A stretch of DNA of 21,746 nucleotides from Gemmatimonadaceae bacterium (lineage in GTDB: Bacteria; Gemmatimonadota; Gemmatimonadetes; Gemmatimonadales; Gemmatimonadaceae). Both the position numbers and the translations under genes were made by a program. Positions 6,309 to 13,323 of the stretch are shown in pieces (within the stretch, counting starts at the first letter, position 1; each line of letters starts with the position of its first letter). Below the pieces are notes generated by a model. The model was not told the DNA's origin and ran no database searches. It was given only the letters and a program-made list of their open reading frames with translations. The stretch is from positions 1 through 21,746 of the forward strand of contig JADGQU010000005.1 in NCBI GenBank assembly GCA_017881545.1. The letters are read 5' to 3'.

Positions 6309-7336
6309 CAGGTGTATCCTCCGCCGCTGGTGTGCGAGCTCTCCAGCGCTTCCTGCGTTGCCTCCCCCAAGGTGCCGTCGCGCTCCGCTTCCTTGAAACG
6401 CGTGATGTACTTGTCGGCGGCTATGGCCGCCGTCGTAGCGTCGCCCGACGCCGTCGTCACCTGTCGCGTCAGCTGCGCCCTCAGATCACCGGCCACAAAA
6501 AGGCCCGGGATCGAAGACATCATCGCGTTGTCAGTGACCACGTAACCCATTACGTCGTGGTCGAAGTGCCCGGCGATCACGCCCGTGTTCGGACGGAATC
6601 CGACGAAGATGAACAATCCGGTCGCTGCGAGGAGGGTTCGCTTCTGAGTGACGAGATCGTGCAGGCGCAGGCCGGTCATCCCCTGCTCTGGGTCGCCCTC
6701 GACTTTCTCCGCGACGGTATCCCAGATCACTTCGATCTTCGGATTCTCGAACACGTGCTTCTGCAGAATCTTGGAAGCTCTGAACTCGTGGCGTCGGTGA
6801 ATGAGATACACCTTGGTCGCGTAGCGCGTCAGGAAATCGGCCTCCTCGCAAGCGGCATCTCCGCCGCCGACCACGGTCACGATCTGCTGCTTGAAGAATG
6901 CGGCGTCACAGATCGCGCAGTACGACACTCCCTTCCCCGCGTGCTCGAGCTCGCCCGGAATCCCCAGCTTGATCGGCGTTCCGCCGGCGGTCACGATCGC
7001 GGCGGGCGAACGGAAGATGTCGCCGTTTTCGGCCTCCGTGTGGAAATACCCATCGGGCATTTTCGTCACCGAGACTACCGTAGCCGTCTCGAAGAACTCC
7101 GCGCCGAACTGTTTGGCATGAGCGGCAAACTTTTCCGCCAGCTCGTAGCCGAGGATTTTGGGGAAGCCGATTACGTCGTCGAGATACTCGGTGTTGAGGA
7201 GCTCTCCGCCAGGAAATCCGCGCTCAAGCACGGCCGTGCGGAGCATCGCCCGACCCGTGTAGAGCGCGGCCGTCATGCCGGCCGGACCCGCCCCAACAAT
7301 GACAACGTCGTATTCACGCACAGCCAAGGGATTCAC
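6308..7336 (-). CDS. trxB: Thioredoxin reductase (NADPH, low-molecular-weight type)
   Basis: FAD enzyme that passes electrons from NADPH to thioredoxin. The FAD-binding GAGPAG is at 15-20. The redox-active CAIC is at 140-143 followed by D144. The NADPH-binding VVGGGDAACEEA and HRRHEFRAS follow, and the C-terminal FAD motif is GLFVAGDLRAQ. The reading frame is open far upstream, to 8191, but that part is a shadow of the SDR gene. I place the start at GTG 7336-7334 (protein VNPLAVREYD..., 342 residues); a GTG five codons later at 7321 is equally possible, and neither has a strong Shine-Dalgarno. The SDR gene ends 71 bases upstream. A substitution of GDAA for the more usual GDSA in the NADPH motif is minor. 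Confidence 0.93.
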   Translation of the reverse strand: MNPLAVREYDVVIVGAGPAGMTAALYTGRAMLRTAVLERGFPGGELLNTEYLDDVIGFPKILGYELAEKFAAHAKQFGAEFFETATVVSVTKMPDGYFHTEAENGDIFRSPAAIVTAGGTPIKLGIPGELEHAGKGVSYCAICDAAFFKQQIVTVVGGGDAACEEADFLTRYATKVYLIHRRHEFRASKILQKHVFENPKIEVIWDTVAEKVEGDPEQGMTGLRLHDLVTQKRTLLAATGLFIFVGFRPNTGVIAGHFDHDVMGYVVTDNAMMSSIPGLFVAGDLRAQLTRQVTTASGDATTAAIAADKYITRFKEAERDGTLGEATQEALESSHTSGGGYT

Positions 7337-7407
7337 CCGTAAGGAATTGCTGCCGAAGAACCATTCTACTGGTGAAATATACCGCGACGGCGCGTCTCCT
7401 CGCGTCG

Positions 7408-8139
7408 TCAGTAGCGAACGTGACGGCCTCCGTCGACGATAATCGTCTCCCCTGTCACATAGTCTGCGCTGAGGAGGTAGAGAACCGCCTGCGCCACATC
7501 GGCGGGGCTGCCAACCCTCCCCAACGGCGTGGTTGCGATGAGCTTCTCGGCCTGCTCCGGCGTCCATCCATCCGGGAGAAGCACGGGCCCGGGCGCTACA
7601 GCGTTGACGCGGACTCTGGGCGCAAGCACATGCGCGAGACCGCGCGTCATCTGCACGATGCCGGCTTTCGTGATCGAATGCGGGATGTATCCCCTCCACG
7701 TCTCGAACGCCGCCAGGTCGGCGATGTTCACGATCGCGCCACCCCGGTCCCCCATGACTCGCGCCGCCGCCTGACTCAGGAAGAACGGCGCGCGCAGATT
7801 CAGCGCGAACATCGCGTCCCAGTCCTCGACCAGGACTTCGCCGACGGGAGTCCGCAGCATCACCGCCGCCGAATTGACGAGGACGTCGAGCTGGCCAAAA
7901 ACTTTTGCGGTGTGCTCGATGAGTCGGGGCGCAGTCGCCGGATCGATGAGATCGCCCGGCAGCGTCACCGCGTCGCCCCCCGCCGCGATGATTTCGTCCG
8001 CGGTCTGCCGCGCGCCCTTCTGCGATCCGGCGTAATGGACACCGACGCGCATGCCGGCCTTGCCGAGCGCGAGAGCAATCACGCGGCCGACGCGCGTGCC
8101 CGCGCCGGTTACGAGTGCAACGCGGCTGTCGAGTTCCAT
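7408..8139 (-). CDS. Short-chain dehydrogenase/reductase, pteridine-reductase-like, with His in place of the catalytic Tyr
   Basis: A Rossmann-fold NAD(P)H oxidoreductase of 243 residues. The cofactor loop TGAGTRVG (11-18) has the TGxxxRxG form of pteridine reductases rather than TGxxxGxG. NSAA (89-92) and N114 are in place. The catalytic segment reads NIADLAAF...YIPHSITKAG: Asp141 lies 13 residues and Lys158 four residues from position 154, exactly the Asp-Tyr-Lys geometry of pteridine reductase, but position 154 is His. A Tyr (151) is three residues earlier. The C-terminal GETIIVDGG is the usual SDR ending. The start overlaps the PHP gene's stop (TAATG). The substrate is unknown; a folate- or pterin-type reduction is the family guess. 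Confidence 0.88.
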   Translation of the reverse strand: MELDSRVALVTGAGTRVGRVIALALGKAGMRVGVHYAGSQKGARQTADEIIAAGGDAVTLPGDLIDPATAPRLIEHTAKVFGQLDVLVNSAAVMLRTPVGEVLVEDWDAMFALNLRAPFFLSQAAARVMGDRGGAIVNIADLAAFETWRGYIPHSITKAGIVQMTRGLAHVLAPRVRVNAVAPGPVLLPDGWTPEQAEKLIATTPLGRVGSPADVAQAVLYLLSADYVTGETIIVDGGRHVRY

Positions 8140-9008
8140 TAGTCGGTTCTCGCGGCGCTCGCCGCAGATGCGACCGACGCAACCCGCTCATCTTGCTGCT
8201 GCAACCACGCGGCGGGAATGTTCATGATTCCGAGGCGGCGCGGCCCCTCCGGGGCGCCGTGCCAATCCGATCCACCGCTCGGCACGAGGTTGAAGAAATC
8301 AGTGAGCGCCTGGAACCGCTTGACGTCTTCCGACGAATGGCTCGGATGCCTTATCTCCAGGCCGTCGAGTCCCGCTGCTACAAGGCGCTCGAGCCTCTCG
8401 CGCCTCCCCCCGTCGCCCGGATGCGCCCATATCGCCAGCCCGCCGGCTTCGTGCGCAATCGCGATCGCGTCCTCGATCGAAAGATGCTCCTTCGGGACGA
8501 ATGCGCTTCCGGAGTTGCCGAGATATTTCGTGAACGCCTCCCGAAAATCATGCACCACGCCGCGCGCGATCAGTGCGCGCGCCACGTGCGGACGTCCCAC
8601 CGCGCCTCCGGCGGATTGTTGAAGCACCTCCTCAAGCGTTAGCGGAATGCCCAGCGCGTTGAGTTTCTCCACGATCTGCTGCGCGCGCGTGTAACGCGAT
8701 GCCCGCAGCTCGCCGAGACGCTTCTCCAGAGCCTCGAGGTGGGAAAGGTGCAGCGCCAGCAGATGAATCTCGTTCTCATCCTGGAAGGCGCTCAGCTCCA
8801 CTCCGGCAATTACGCGAATGCCGGCTCGCTCGCCCGCCGCGCGCGCCGCCGGAACTCCATCGATCGTGTCGTGATCCGTGAGAGCAAGCGCAGTCAGGCC
8901 GCAACGTTCCGCTGCCGCGATTACCCCCTCGGGAGAGATGGTACCGTCAGAGGCGGTCGAGTGAGTGTGCAGGTCGACGAACGCCGGCCGGCCCGCATCC
9001 TCGCTCAC
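8139..9008 (-). CDS. PHP-domain phosphoesterase (YciV/RNase AM-like)
   Basis: A 289-residue metal-dependent phosphoesterase. Metal ligands are visible in order: DLHTHSTASDG (H14, H16, D21), LTDHDT (D45-H46-D47), GVELS (E71), IHLLALH (H82), GRPHVARAL (139-147, the usual inserted helical segment), WAHPG (H196) and GSDWHG (D248, H250). This arrangement matches the family that includes 3',5'-nucleotide bisphosphate phosphatase and RNase AM, which trims RNA 5' ends. I infer a nucleotide- or RNA-end phosphatase role. The GTG start overlaps the stop of the preceding 88-aa gene by four bases (GTGA), and its stop overlaps the SDR start. The C terminus is an Ala/Ser-rich tail. Confidence 0.9.
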   Translation of the reverse strand: MSEDAGRPAFVDLHTHSTASDGTISPEGVIAAAERCGLTALALTDHDTIDGVPAARAAGERAGIRVIAGVELSAFQDENEIHLLALHLSHLEALEKRLGELRASRYTRAQQIVEKLNALGIPLTLEEVLQQSAGGAVGRPHVARALIARGVVHDFREAFTKYLGNSGSAFVPKEHLSIEDAIAIAHEAGGLAIWAHPGDGGRRERLERLVAAGLDGLEIRHPSHSSEDVKRFQALTDFFNLVPSGGSDWHGAPEGPRRLGIMNIPAAWLQQQDERVASVASAASAARTD

Positions 9009-9271
9009 CGCTCGTAGCCGGCCTCAGGCGACGTAAAGCTCGGCTGCGACTGCTCGAAGAGCTCCTTCAGCTGCGAGTCCGACAACTCGGCGAAGGACTG
9101 CTCGCGCGAGCGAGTGCCCTGCGGCGAATAGCGCGTGACGCGCACTTCCCGCCCGTTGCCGGCGTCCCTCGAGAATATCAATCCGTACTCGTCCTGAGTG
9201 TACTGGGTGATGTAACCGGAGGGATGGATGTCCCATTTCTGACCGTCTACCTGAAGCGACCGAGCCGGCAT
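9005..9271 (-). CDS. Conserved-looking small protein, 88 aa, unknown function
   Basis: I do not recognise a named family. The protein begins MPARSLQVDGQKWDIHPSG and alternates short beta-type stretches (YITQYTQDEYGLIFSR, REVRVTRYSP) with an acidic helix (FAELSDSQLKELFEQS), ending SFTSPEAGYER. No signal peptide, transmembrane segment or cysteine is present, so it should be cytosolic. It is supported as real by its position: its ATG follows the stop of the 85-aa gene by one base, and its TGA overlaps the PHP start. The frame stays open upstream but that extension is a shadow. Confidence 0.75.
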   Translation of the reverse strand: MPARSLQVDGQKWDIHPSGYITQYTQDEYGLIFSRDAGNGREVRVTRYSPQGTRSREQSFAELSDSQLKELFEQSQPSFTSPEAGYER

Positions 9272-9272
9272 A

Positions 9273-9530
9273 CTAAAGCAGAACCTCCTGATAGACGCGC
9301 GACGGATCCAGCGTCTTGTGCGGTGCGCTGGCGTGCGCTGTAGAAAGCGTCTGCTCGTCGTCGGCTTCCGTGAACTCGATGAAGGCGCCAGGAAGCGATA
9401 ATTCCTCGAACACCCAGAAGCGGCAGTTCGCCGCGGCATAGTGCGAGCGTAGCGCCTTGAGCCGGTTGGTGTAGTTCGCGCGGTCGGCCGCAGGAACCGT
9501 CGAGCGCTGAATCGTGAGTGCCTTGGGCAT
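9273..9530 (-). CDS. Small protein, 85 aa, possible dimeric alpha-beta barrel
   Basis: No family is certain. The sequence has one helix-like stretch (ADRANYTNRLKALRSHYAAA) followed by CRFWVFEELSLPGAFIEFTEADDEQTL. This order and length resemble small ferredoxin-like or ABM-type dimeric alpha-beta-barrel proteins, but that is a guess from pattern only. It is cytosolic. The start is one base after the E2 stop, and its stop is one base before the next ATG, so it belongs to a coupled E2 > 85 aa > 88 aa > PHP chain. Confidence 0.75.
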   Translation of the reverse strand: MPKALTIQRSTVPAADRANYTNRLKALRSHYAAANCRFWVFEELSLPGAFIEFTEADDEQTLSTAHASAPHKTLDPSRVYQEVLL

Positions 9531-9531
9531 C

Positions 9532-10893
9532 TTAGAGTCCGGTCTCCGGAAACGTTTCGATTGTTTTCTTCACGAAGGCGAGGAACTGATCCGCGACCGC
9601 TCCGTCGATCACGCGGTGATCGAACGATATCGAAAAATAAGCGCACGTGCGGATCGCGATCGTGTCCTCACCGTCCGCGCCTGGAAGTACCTTCGGGCGC
9701 TTCTCGATGGCGCCCACGCAAACGATGGCGACCTGCGGCTGGTTGATGATCGGCGTTCCCATGAGCGAGCCGAACACGCCGGGATTCGTAATCGTGAACG
9801 TTCCTTCCTGAACCTCTTCGGGAGAGAGCTTCTTGGCTCTCGCGCGCGCCGCCAGATCGTTGAGCGCGCGCGTGATCCCGGAAAGGGAGAGATCATCAGC
9901 GTGCCTGATCACGGGGACGATGAGTCCCCAGTCGAGCGCCACGGCGACGCCGATGTTGATCTGCTTCCGATAGATGATGTTCGTGCCCGCCACGGACGAG
10001 TTCATCACAGGAAACGCCTGCAACCCCTGCGTCACCGCTTTGATGATGAAAGGCATGTAGGTGAGCTTCTGTCCCGTCGTGGCCTCGAACTCCGCGCGGT
10101 TCTTCGCGCGGATGCGAGCGACGCGCGTAAAGTCGATTTCGATGAACGACGAGACGTGAGCCGACGTGTGCCGGGATGCGACCATATGATCGCTGATGAG
10201 CGCGCGCATCTTTGTCATCGGCTCGACGACGTCGCCCGCCCACGGCTCTGGCAGCGGTAAGGCGTGCCCGCCCGTGCGAGGTCCTGGCGCTGCCGTCGTG
10301 GTGGACGCGCCCGATTCGATGAAGCCGAGTATGTCGCGCTTGGTCACACGTCCGGCGACGCCCGAGCCACTGAGCGATGCGATGTTCACCCCGTGCTCGG
10401 CCGCGATCTTTCGGACCAACGGGGAAGATTTTGTGCGGAGACGATCCTCGAACGAATTGCCGTTTCCAGTATGCGACGCGGCAATGGCGGGCGCGGGCGG
10501 TTGCTGACGTGACGGCGCAATCACGGGGGTAACTTCCCGTTGGGGGGCAGAGGGCTCCGACTTCATTTCGGTCTTGGCACCTGTAGTCGGCCCTGAACCG
10601 GCAACTACCCCACTGGTCGCGGGCGGCGCGCTCGTTCCGATCGCCGCTCCCTTCTCGGTCTCGAGGCGAGCAACAACCGTCTGGATGGCCACGGTCTCGC
10701 CTTCCTTCACGATGATCTCGGCGAGCACCCCGGCAGCCGGCGACGGGATCTCCGCGTCGACCTTGTCAGTCGAGATCTCGAAGATCGGCTCGTCGCGCTT
10801 CACCTCGTCGCCCACTTTCTTCAGCCACTTCGAAAGCGTGCCCTCGACAATCGACTCGCCCATCTGCGGCATGATTATGTCTACACGAGCCAC
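9532..10893 (-). CDS. 2-oxoacid dehydrogenase complex E2 (dihydrolipoamide acyltransferase)
   Basis: Core acyltransferase of a pyruvate, 2-oxoglutarate or branched-chain 2-oxoacid dehydrogenase. It has 453 residues in the standard order: lipoyl domain 1-80 with lipoylated Lys44 in TDKVDAE; a flexible Ala/Pro/Thr-rich linker; peripheral-subunit-binding domain about 156-191 (SSPLVRKIAAEHGV...VAGRVTKRDIL); a second linker; and the catalytic core from about 225, with HRVIDG (H426, D430) near the end. One lipoyl domain and the core type do not settle the substrate. No E1 or E3 gene is adjacent. The start is GTG, with GGGAG six bases ahead. The gene sits among unrelated small genes, suggesting that its partners are elsewhere in the genome. 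Confidence 0.93.
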   Translation of the reverse strand: MARVDIIMPQMGESIVEGTLSKWLKKVGDEVKRDEPIFEISTDKVDAEIPSPAAGVLAEIIVKEGETVAIQTVVARLETEKGAAIGTSAPPATSGVVAGSGPTTGAKTEMKSEPSAPQREVTPVIAPSRQQPPAPAIAASHTGNGNSFEDRLRTKSSPLVRKIAAEHGVNIASLSGSGVAGRVTKRDILGFIESGASTTTAAPGPRTGGHALPLPEPWAGDVVEPMTKMRALISDHMVASRHTSAHVSSFIEIDFTRVARIRAKNRAEFEATTGQKLTYMPFIIKAVTQGLQAFPVMNSSVAGTNIIYRKQINIGVAVALDWGLIVPVIRHADDLSLSGITRALNDLAARARAKKLSPEEVQEGTFTITNPGVFGSLMGTPIINQPQVAIVCVGAIEKRPKVLPGADGEDTIAIRTCAYFSISFDHRVIDGAVADQFLAFVKKTIETFPETGL

Positions 10894-10911
10894 TGCATCT
10901 CCCTGGTTCGC

Positions 10912-11178
10912 TTACTCGTTCGGCTTCCCTGGATTCAACCGTCTCAACGCAAGAAGTGGCAGCGTGAGTGCGCCAAGAACCGCCCCAATACCAGCATACA
11001 CCCACCAATTGCACGCCGGAAGACCCTCGCCTGGCTTACAGCCTTGCATGCTCCCGACAAATTTCGCGACCAACACCCCAACCATTATGCCGCTGAAAAA
11101 ACCGGCAACGGTCGTGATACAACCAACGCCGATGTTGCGCGCGATGATCTCCCCGCGATCCAGCTTGGGCGAAGCCAT
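10912..11178 (-). CDS. Small membrane protein with two transmembrane segments, unknown
   Basis: An 88-residue protein. Residues about 13-43 (IARNIGVGCITTVAGFFSGIMVGVLVAKFVG) and 58-80 (WWVYAGIGAVLGALTLPLLAL) are hydrophobic and Gly-rich, giving a helical hairpin. Both ends are charged, and two cysteines (in GCKPGEGLPAC) lie in the connecting loop and could form a disulfide. I know no family for it. It ends 18 bases before the E2 start. Its ribosome binding site lies in a small perfect hairpin, listed separately. Confidence 0.72.
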   Translation of the reverse strand: MASPKLDRGEIIARNIGVGCITTVAGFFSGIMVGVLVAKFVGSMQGCKPGEGLPACNWWVYAGIGAVLGALTLPLLALRRLNPGKPNE

Positions 11179-11182
11179 CAGT

Positions 11183-11198
11183 AGGAGGCGAGCCTCCT
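11183..11198 (-). promoter_or_regulatory. Shine-Dalgarno sequestering hairpin upstream of the 88-aa membrane protein
   Basis: On the minus strand AGGAGG is followed four bases later by CCTCCT, and then ACTG-ATG. The Shine-Dalgarno sequence can thus pair perfectly with an anti-Shine-Dalgarno sequence placed between it and the start codon. Unfolded, the AGGAGG-to-ATG distance is 14 bases, which is long. Confidence 0.5.
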
Positions 11199-11247
11199 GA
11201 GCGCAACGGCAGTGTCCGACGACGCGGCGGTACCGGGCCGCGCCATG

Positions 11248-11541
11248 CTAGTACGCCGCTTCGATGCGGTGGCGAGGATCCCCCGCCTTGTGCAGCGTGA
11301 CGAAGAACTTCTTCGCGTTGCGGTCGAGCCGGCTCTCCCCGGTTTGATCCGTAGAAATTTCGACGAACGTGTAGTGCCCGCCTTCCTTGCGTACGCTCAG
11401 TTGCAGCGTGCCAAGGTCTCCAGCGAACGTTCGCGAGCGCGCGGTGTGGCCGGTGCGCTCTATGCCGATCTCCGGAAAGAATTCGTCGGCGATCCGCAGT
11501 GCATCTACCGGCGTGAGCTGTGTTCTGAAAAAATGACGCAT
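11248..11541 (-). CDS. Hypothetical protein, 97 aa
   Basis: No recognised family. The likely protein starts MRHFFRTQLTPVDALRIADE at ATG 11541-11539, seven bases after the lipoprotein stop. The same frame is open to 11811 but that part overlaps the lipoprotein gene and is read as a shadow. A helical N terminus is followed by beta-rich sequence (GTLQLSVRKEGGHYTFVEIST) and a helix (RLDRNAKKFFVTLHKAG). It has no signal peptide. There is no Shine-Dalgarno at the chosen start, so coupling to the upstream gene is probable. The shape recalls small START/SRPBCC-like or polyhydroxyalkanoate-system-like proteins, without a firm match. Confidence 0.7.
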   Translation of the reverse strand: MRHFFRTQLTPVDALRIADEFFPEIGIERTGHTARSRTFAGDLGTLQLSVRKEGGHYTFVEISTDQTGESRLDRNAKKFFVTLHKAGDPRHRIEAAY

Positions 11542-11548
11542 ATGCGGA

Positions 11549-11974
11549 TCAGGTACCGGGATCGCTGGCGGGACGGACCGTCTGAATCCAGTCGACACGC
11601 TCGAGCGGCAAGCGCGGATTCTTTTCACGGCGGAACTGAATCGCCGCGGCCCAGTCGCCGCTGGTCGCGAAGAACAGCTTTCCCGAGTAGGTCCCGAGCT
11701 CCTTTTCCTTCGTGAAGCCGTCGCTGGTGTTCGCGCGGTCGGCGCTCGTCGCGAAGATCCTTCCTTCTCCGGTCTCAATTGGCTGGCCCGTCTTCTTGTC
11801 CTGAACCACAACGCGATAGGTCACCGGCTCCAGCGCCTTCGGAGGCATCGGGTCCATCGTCACCCGGAAAGCATAGTCATCCGACCAGAGCCGGAGCTCG
11901 AGAGCCTTTGGATTCGAACCACAGCTCGTGAGCGCCACGGCCAGTGCCGCCGCAAACGCCAAACGGCTAAGCAT
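11549..11974 (-). CDS. Lipoprotein with a FixH/YtkA-like domain
   Basis: An N-terminal signal (MLSRLAFAAALAVALTSC) ends in the lipobox LTSC, so the mature protein should be lipid-anchored at the Cys. The rest (~120 residues) is a beta-sandwich-type domain with YAFRVTMDPMPPKALEPVTYRV and YSGKLFFATSGDWAAAIQF. These resemble YtkA/FixH-like domains, which occur in envelope proteins linked to metal handling or cytochrome oxidase assembly; the resemblance is by pattern only. The ATG at 11974 overlaps the inositol-phosphate synthase stop by one base (TGATG). A GTG immediately before it, at 11977, is an alternative start that adds one residue. Confidence 0.82.
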   Translation of the reverse strand: MLSRLAFAAALAVALTSCGSNPKALELRLWSDDYAFRVTMDPMPPKALEPVTYRVVVQDKKTGQPIETGEGRIFATSADRANTSDGFTKEKELGTYSGKLFFATSGDWAAAIQFRREKNPRLPLERVDWIQTVRPASDPGT

Positions 11975-13305
11975 CACGCGTAGTACTCCAGCCCGAGGTG
12001 GGTGATCTGATCCTCACCCATGAGATGTCTAAGGGTGTTTTTCAGTTTCGTCTGCTGAATGAAGAGGTCGTGCTCTGGCTCCAGGCCGGGCGCGACCATT
12101 GGGCTCTTGTAGTAGAAGGACAGCCACTCCTGGATTCCCTTCATGCCGGCGCGGTGCGCGAAGTCTGAAAAGAGCGCGAGATCGAGCACTATCGGCGCGG
12201 CGAGAATCGAGTCGCGGCAGAGGAAGTTGATCTTGATCTGCATCGGGTAGTTCATCCACCCGACGATGTCGATGTTGTCCCAGCCTTCCTTGTTGTCCCC
12301 GCGCGGCGGGTAATAGTTGATCCGGACCACATGGGTGAAATCCTTGTACAGATCCGGATAGACGTCGGGCTGCAGAATAGTGTGCAGGACGCTGAGCTTC
12401 GACTCCTCCTTCGTCTTGAACGACTGTGGATCATCGAGCACTTCACCGTCGCGGTTGCCGAGGATGTTCGTCGAGTACCATCCCGCAAGGCCGAGCATGC
12501 GCGCCTTGAGTCCGGGCGCCACGATGGTCTTCATCCATGTCTGGCCGGTCTTGAAATCCTTTCCCGAAATCGGAACGCCCTTGTCCTGGGCGAGCTTGAT
12601 CAGCGCCGGCGTATCGACGCACAGGTTGGGGGCGCCCATGCAGAAGGGGATGCCTTCCATGATCGCCGCGTAGGCGTACAGCATCGACGGCGCGATCGCA
12701 TCGTCGTTCTTCTCCATCGCCTTCTCGAACTGTTCGATCGTCGCGTGCTGCGGTCCCGCCTTGATATAGATCTCGGTCGACGCACACCACACGATGACCA
12801 TCCGGTCGCACTTGTTCTTCGACTTGAAATCCCGCATGTCCTGCCTGAGCTGCTCAGCCAGATCGCGCTTCGTCTTGCCCTTCTTCACGTTCGTTCCGTG
12901 AATCCGGGTGACGTATTTGTTGTCGAACACCGCGGGCATCGGCTTGATTCCCTTCAGGAAATCCGCTATCGGCTCGATGTCCCGATCCTCCAGCACGCCG
13001 GCTTTCTTGGCCGCCGTCAGCGCGTCATCGGGAATCGGATCCCACGCGCCGAACACGATGTCGTCGAGCTTGGCGAGGGGAACGAAATCCTTGATTAGCG
13101 GAGATCGCTTGTCGGTCCGCTTGCCGAGCCTGATCGTCGCCATCTGCGTCAGCGAGCCAATCGGCTTGGAGCGGCCGCGACGGATGCTCTCGACTCCAGC
13201 GATGAACGTTGTTGCAACCGCGCCAAGGCCCGGCGTGAGAATGCCGAGCCGGCCGGTTGCCGGTGCTATCGATTTAGGGGCGGCACCAGAGGACGATCTG
13301 GCCAA
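11974..13305 (-). CDS. ino1: Inositol-3-phosphate synthase (myo-inositol-1-phosphate synthase)
   Basis: Converts D-glucose 6-phosphate to 1D-myo-inositol 3-phosphate with NAD+ as internal redox cofactor. The 443 residues carry the NAD-binding glycine loop near the N terminus (LGILTPGLGAVATTFIAG, 20-37), the SLTQMATIRLGKR segment, FGAWDP, the VIVWCASTE strand, NILGNRDGEVLDDP, and the catalytic NIDIVGWMNYPMQIKINFLCRDS region. Length and motifs fit bacterial members rather than the ~520-residue eukaryotic form. It starts 18 bases after a CDP-alcohol phosphatidyltransferase gene and overlaps the next lipoprotein gene. The pairing says the inositol phosphate is used for a phosphatidylinositol-type lipid. 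Confidence 0.94.
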   Translation of the reverse strand: MARSSSGAAPKSIAPATGRLGILTPGLGAVATTFIAGVESIRRGRSKPIGSLTQMATIRLGKRTDKRSPLIKDFVPLAKLDDIVFGAWDPIPDDALTAAKKAGVLEDRDIEPIADFLKGIKPMPAVFDNKYVTRIHGTNVKKGKTKRDLAEQLRQDMRDFKSKNKCDRMVIVWCASTEIYIKAGPQHATIEQFEKAMEKNDDAIAPSMLYAYAAIMEGIPFCMGAPNLCVDTPALIKLAQDKGVPISGKDFKTGQTWMKTIVAPGLKARMLGLAGWYSTNILGNRDGEVLDDPQSFKTKEESKLSVLHTILQPDVYPDLYKDFTHVVRINYYPPRGDNKEGWDNIDIVGWMNYPMQIKINFLCRDSILAAPIVLDLALFSDFAHRAGMKGIQEWLSFYYKSPMVAPGLEPEHDLFIQQTKLKNTLRHLMGEDQITHLGLEYYA

Positions 13306-13323
13306 TTTCTGTCTCCGTTTTGA

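Noticed and set aside
6308..8191. A 627-residue minus-strand open frame that would fuse a long Arg-rich N terminus to thioredoxin reductase
   Set aside because: The N-terminal ~285 residues are low-complexity Arg/Gly/Ala-rich translation of the SDR gene in another frame; thioredoxin reductases start near the GAGPAG motif.
11248..11811. A 187-residue start for the 97-aa protein
   Set aside because: The extra part overlaps the lipoprotein gene in another frame and is Arg/Ser/Pro-rich without structure.
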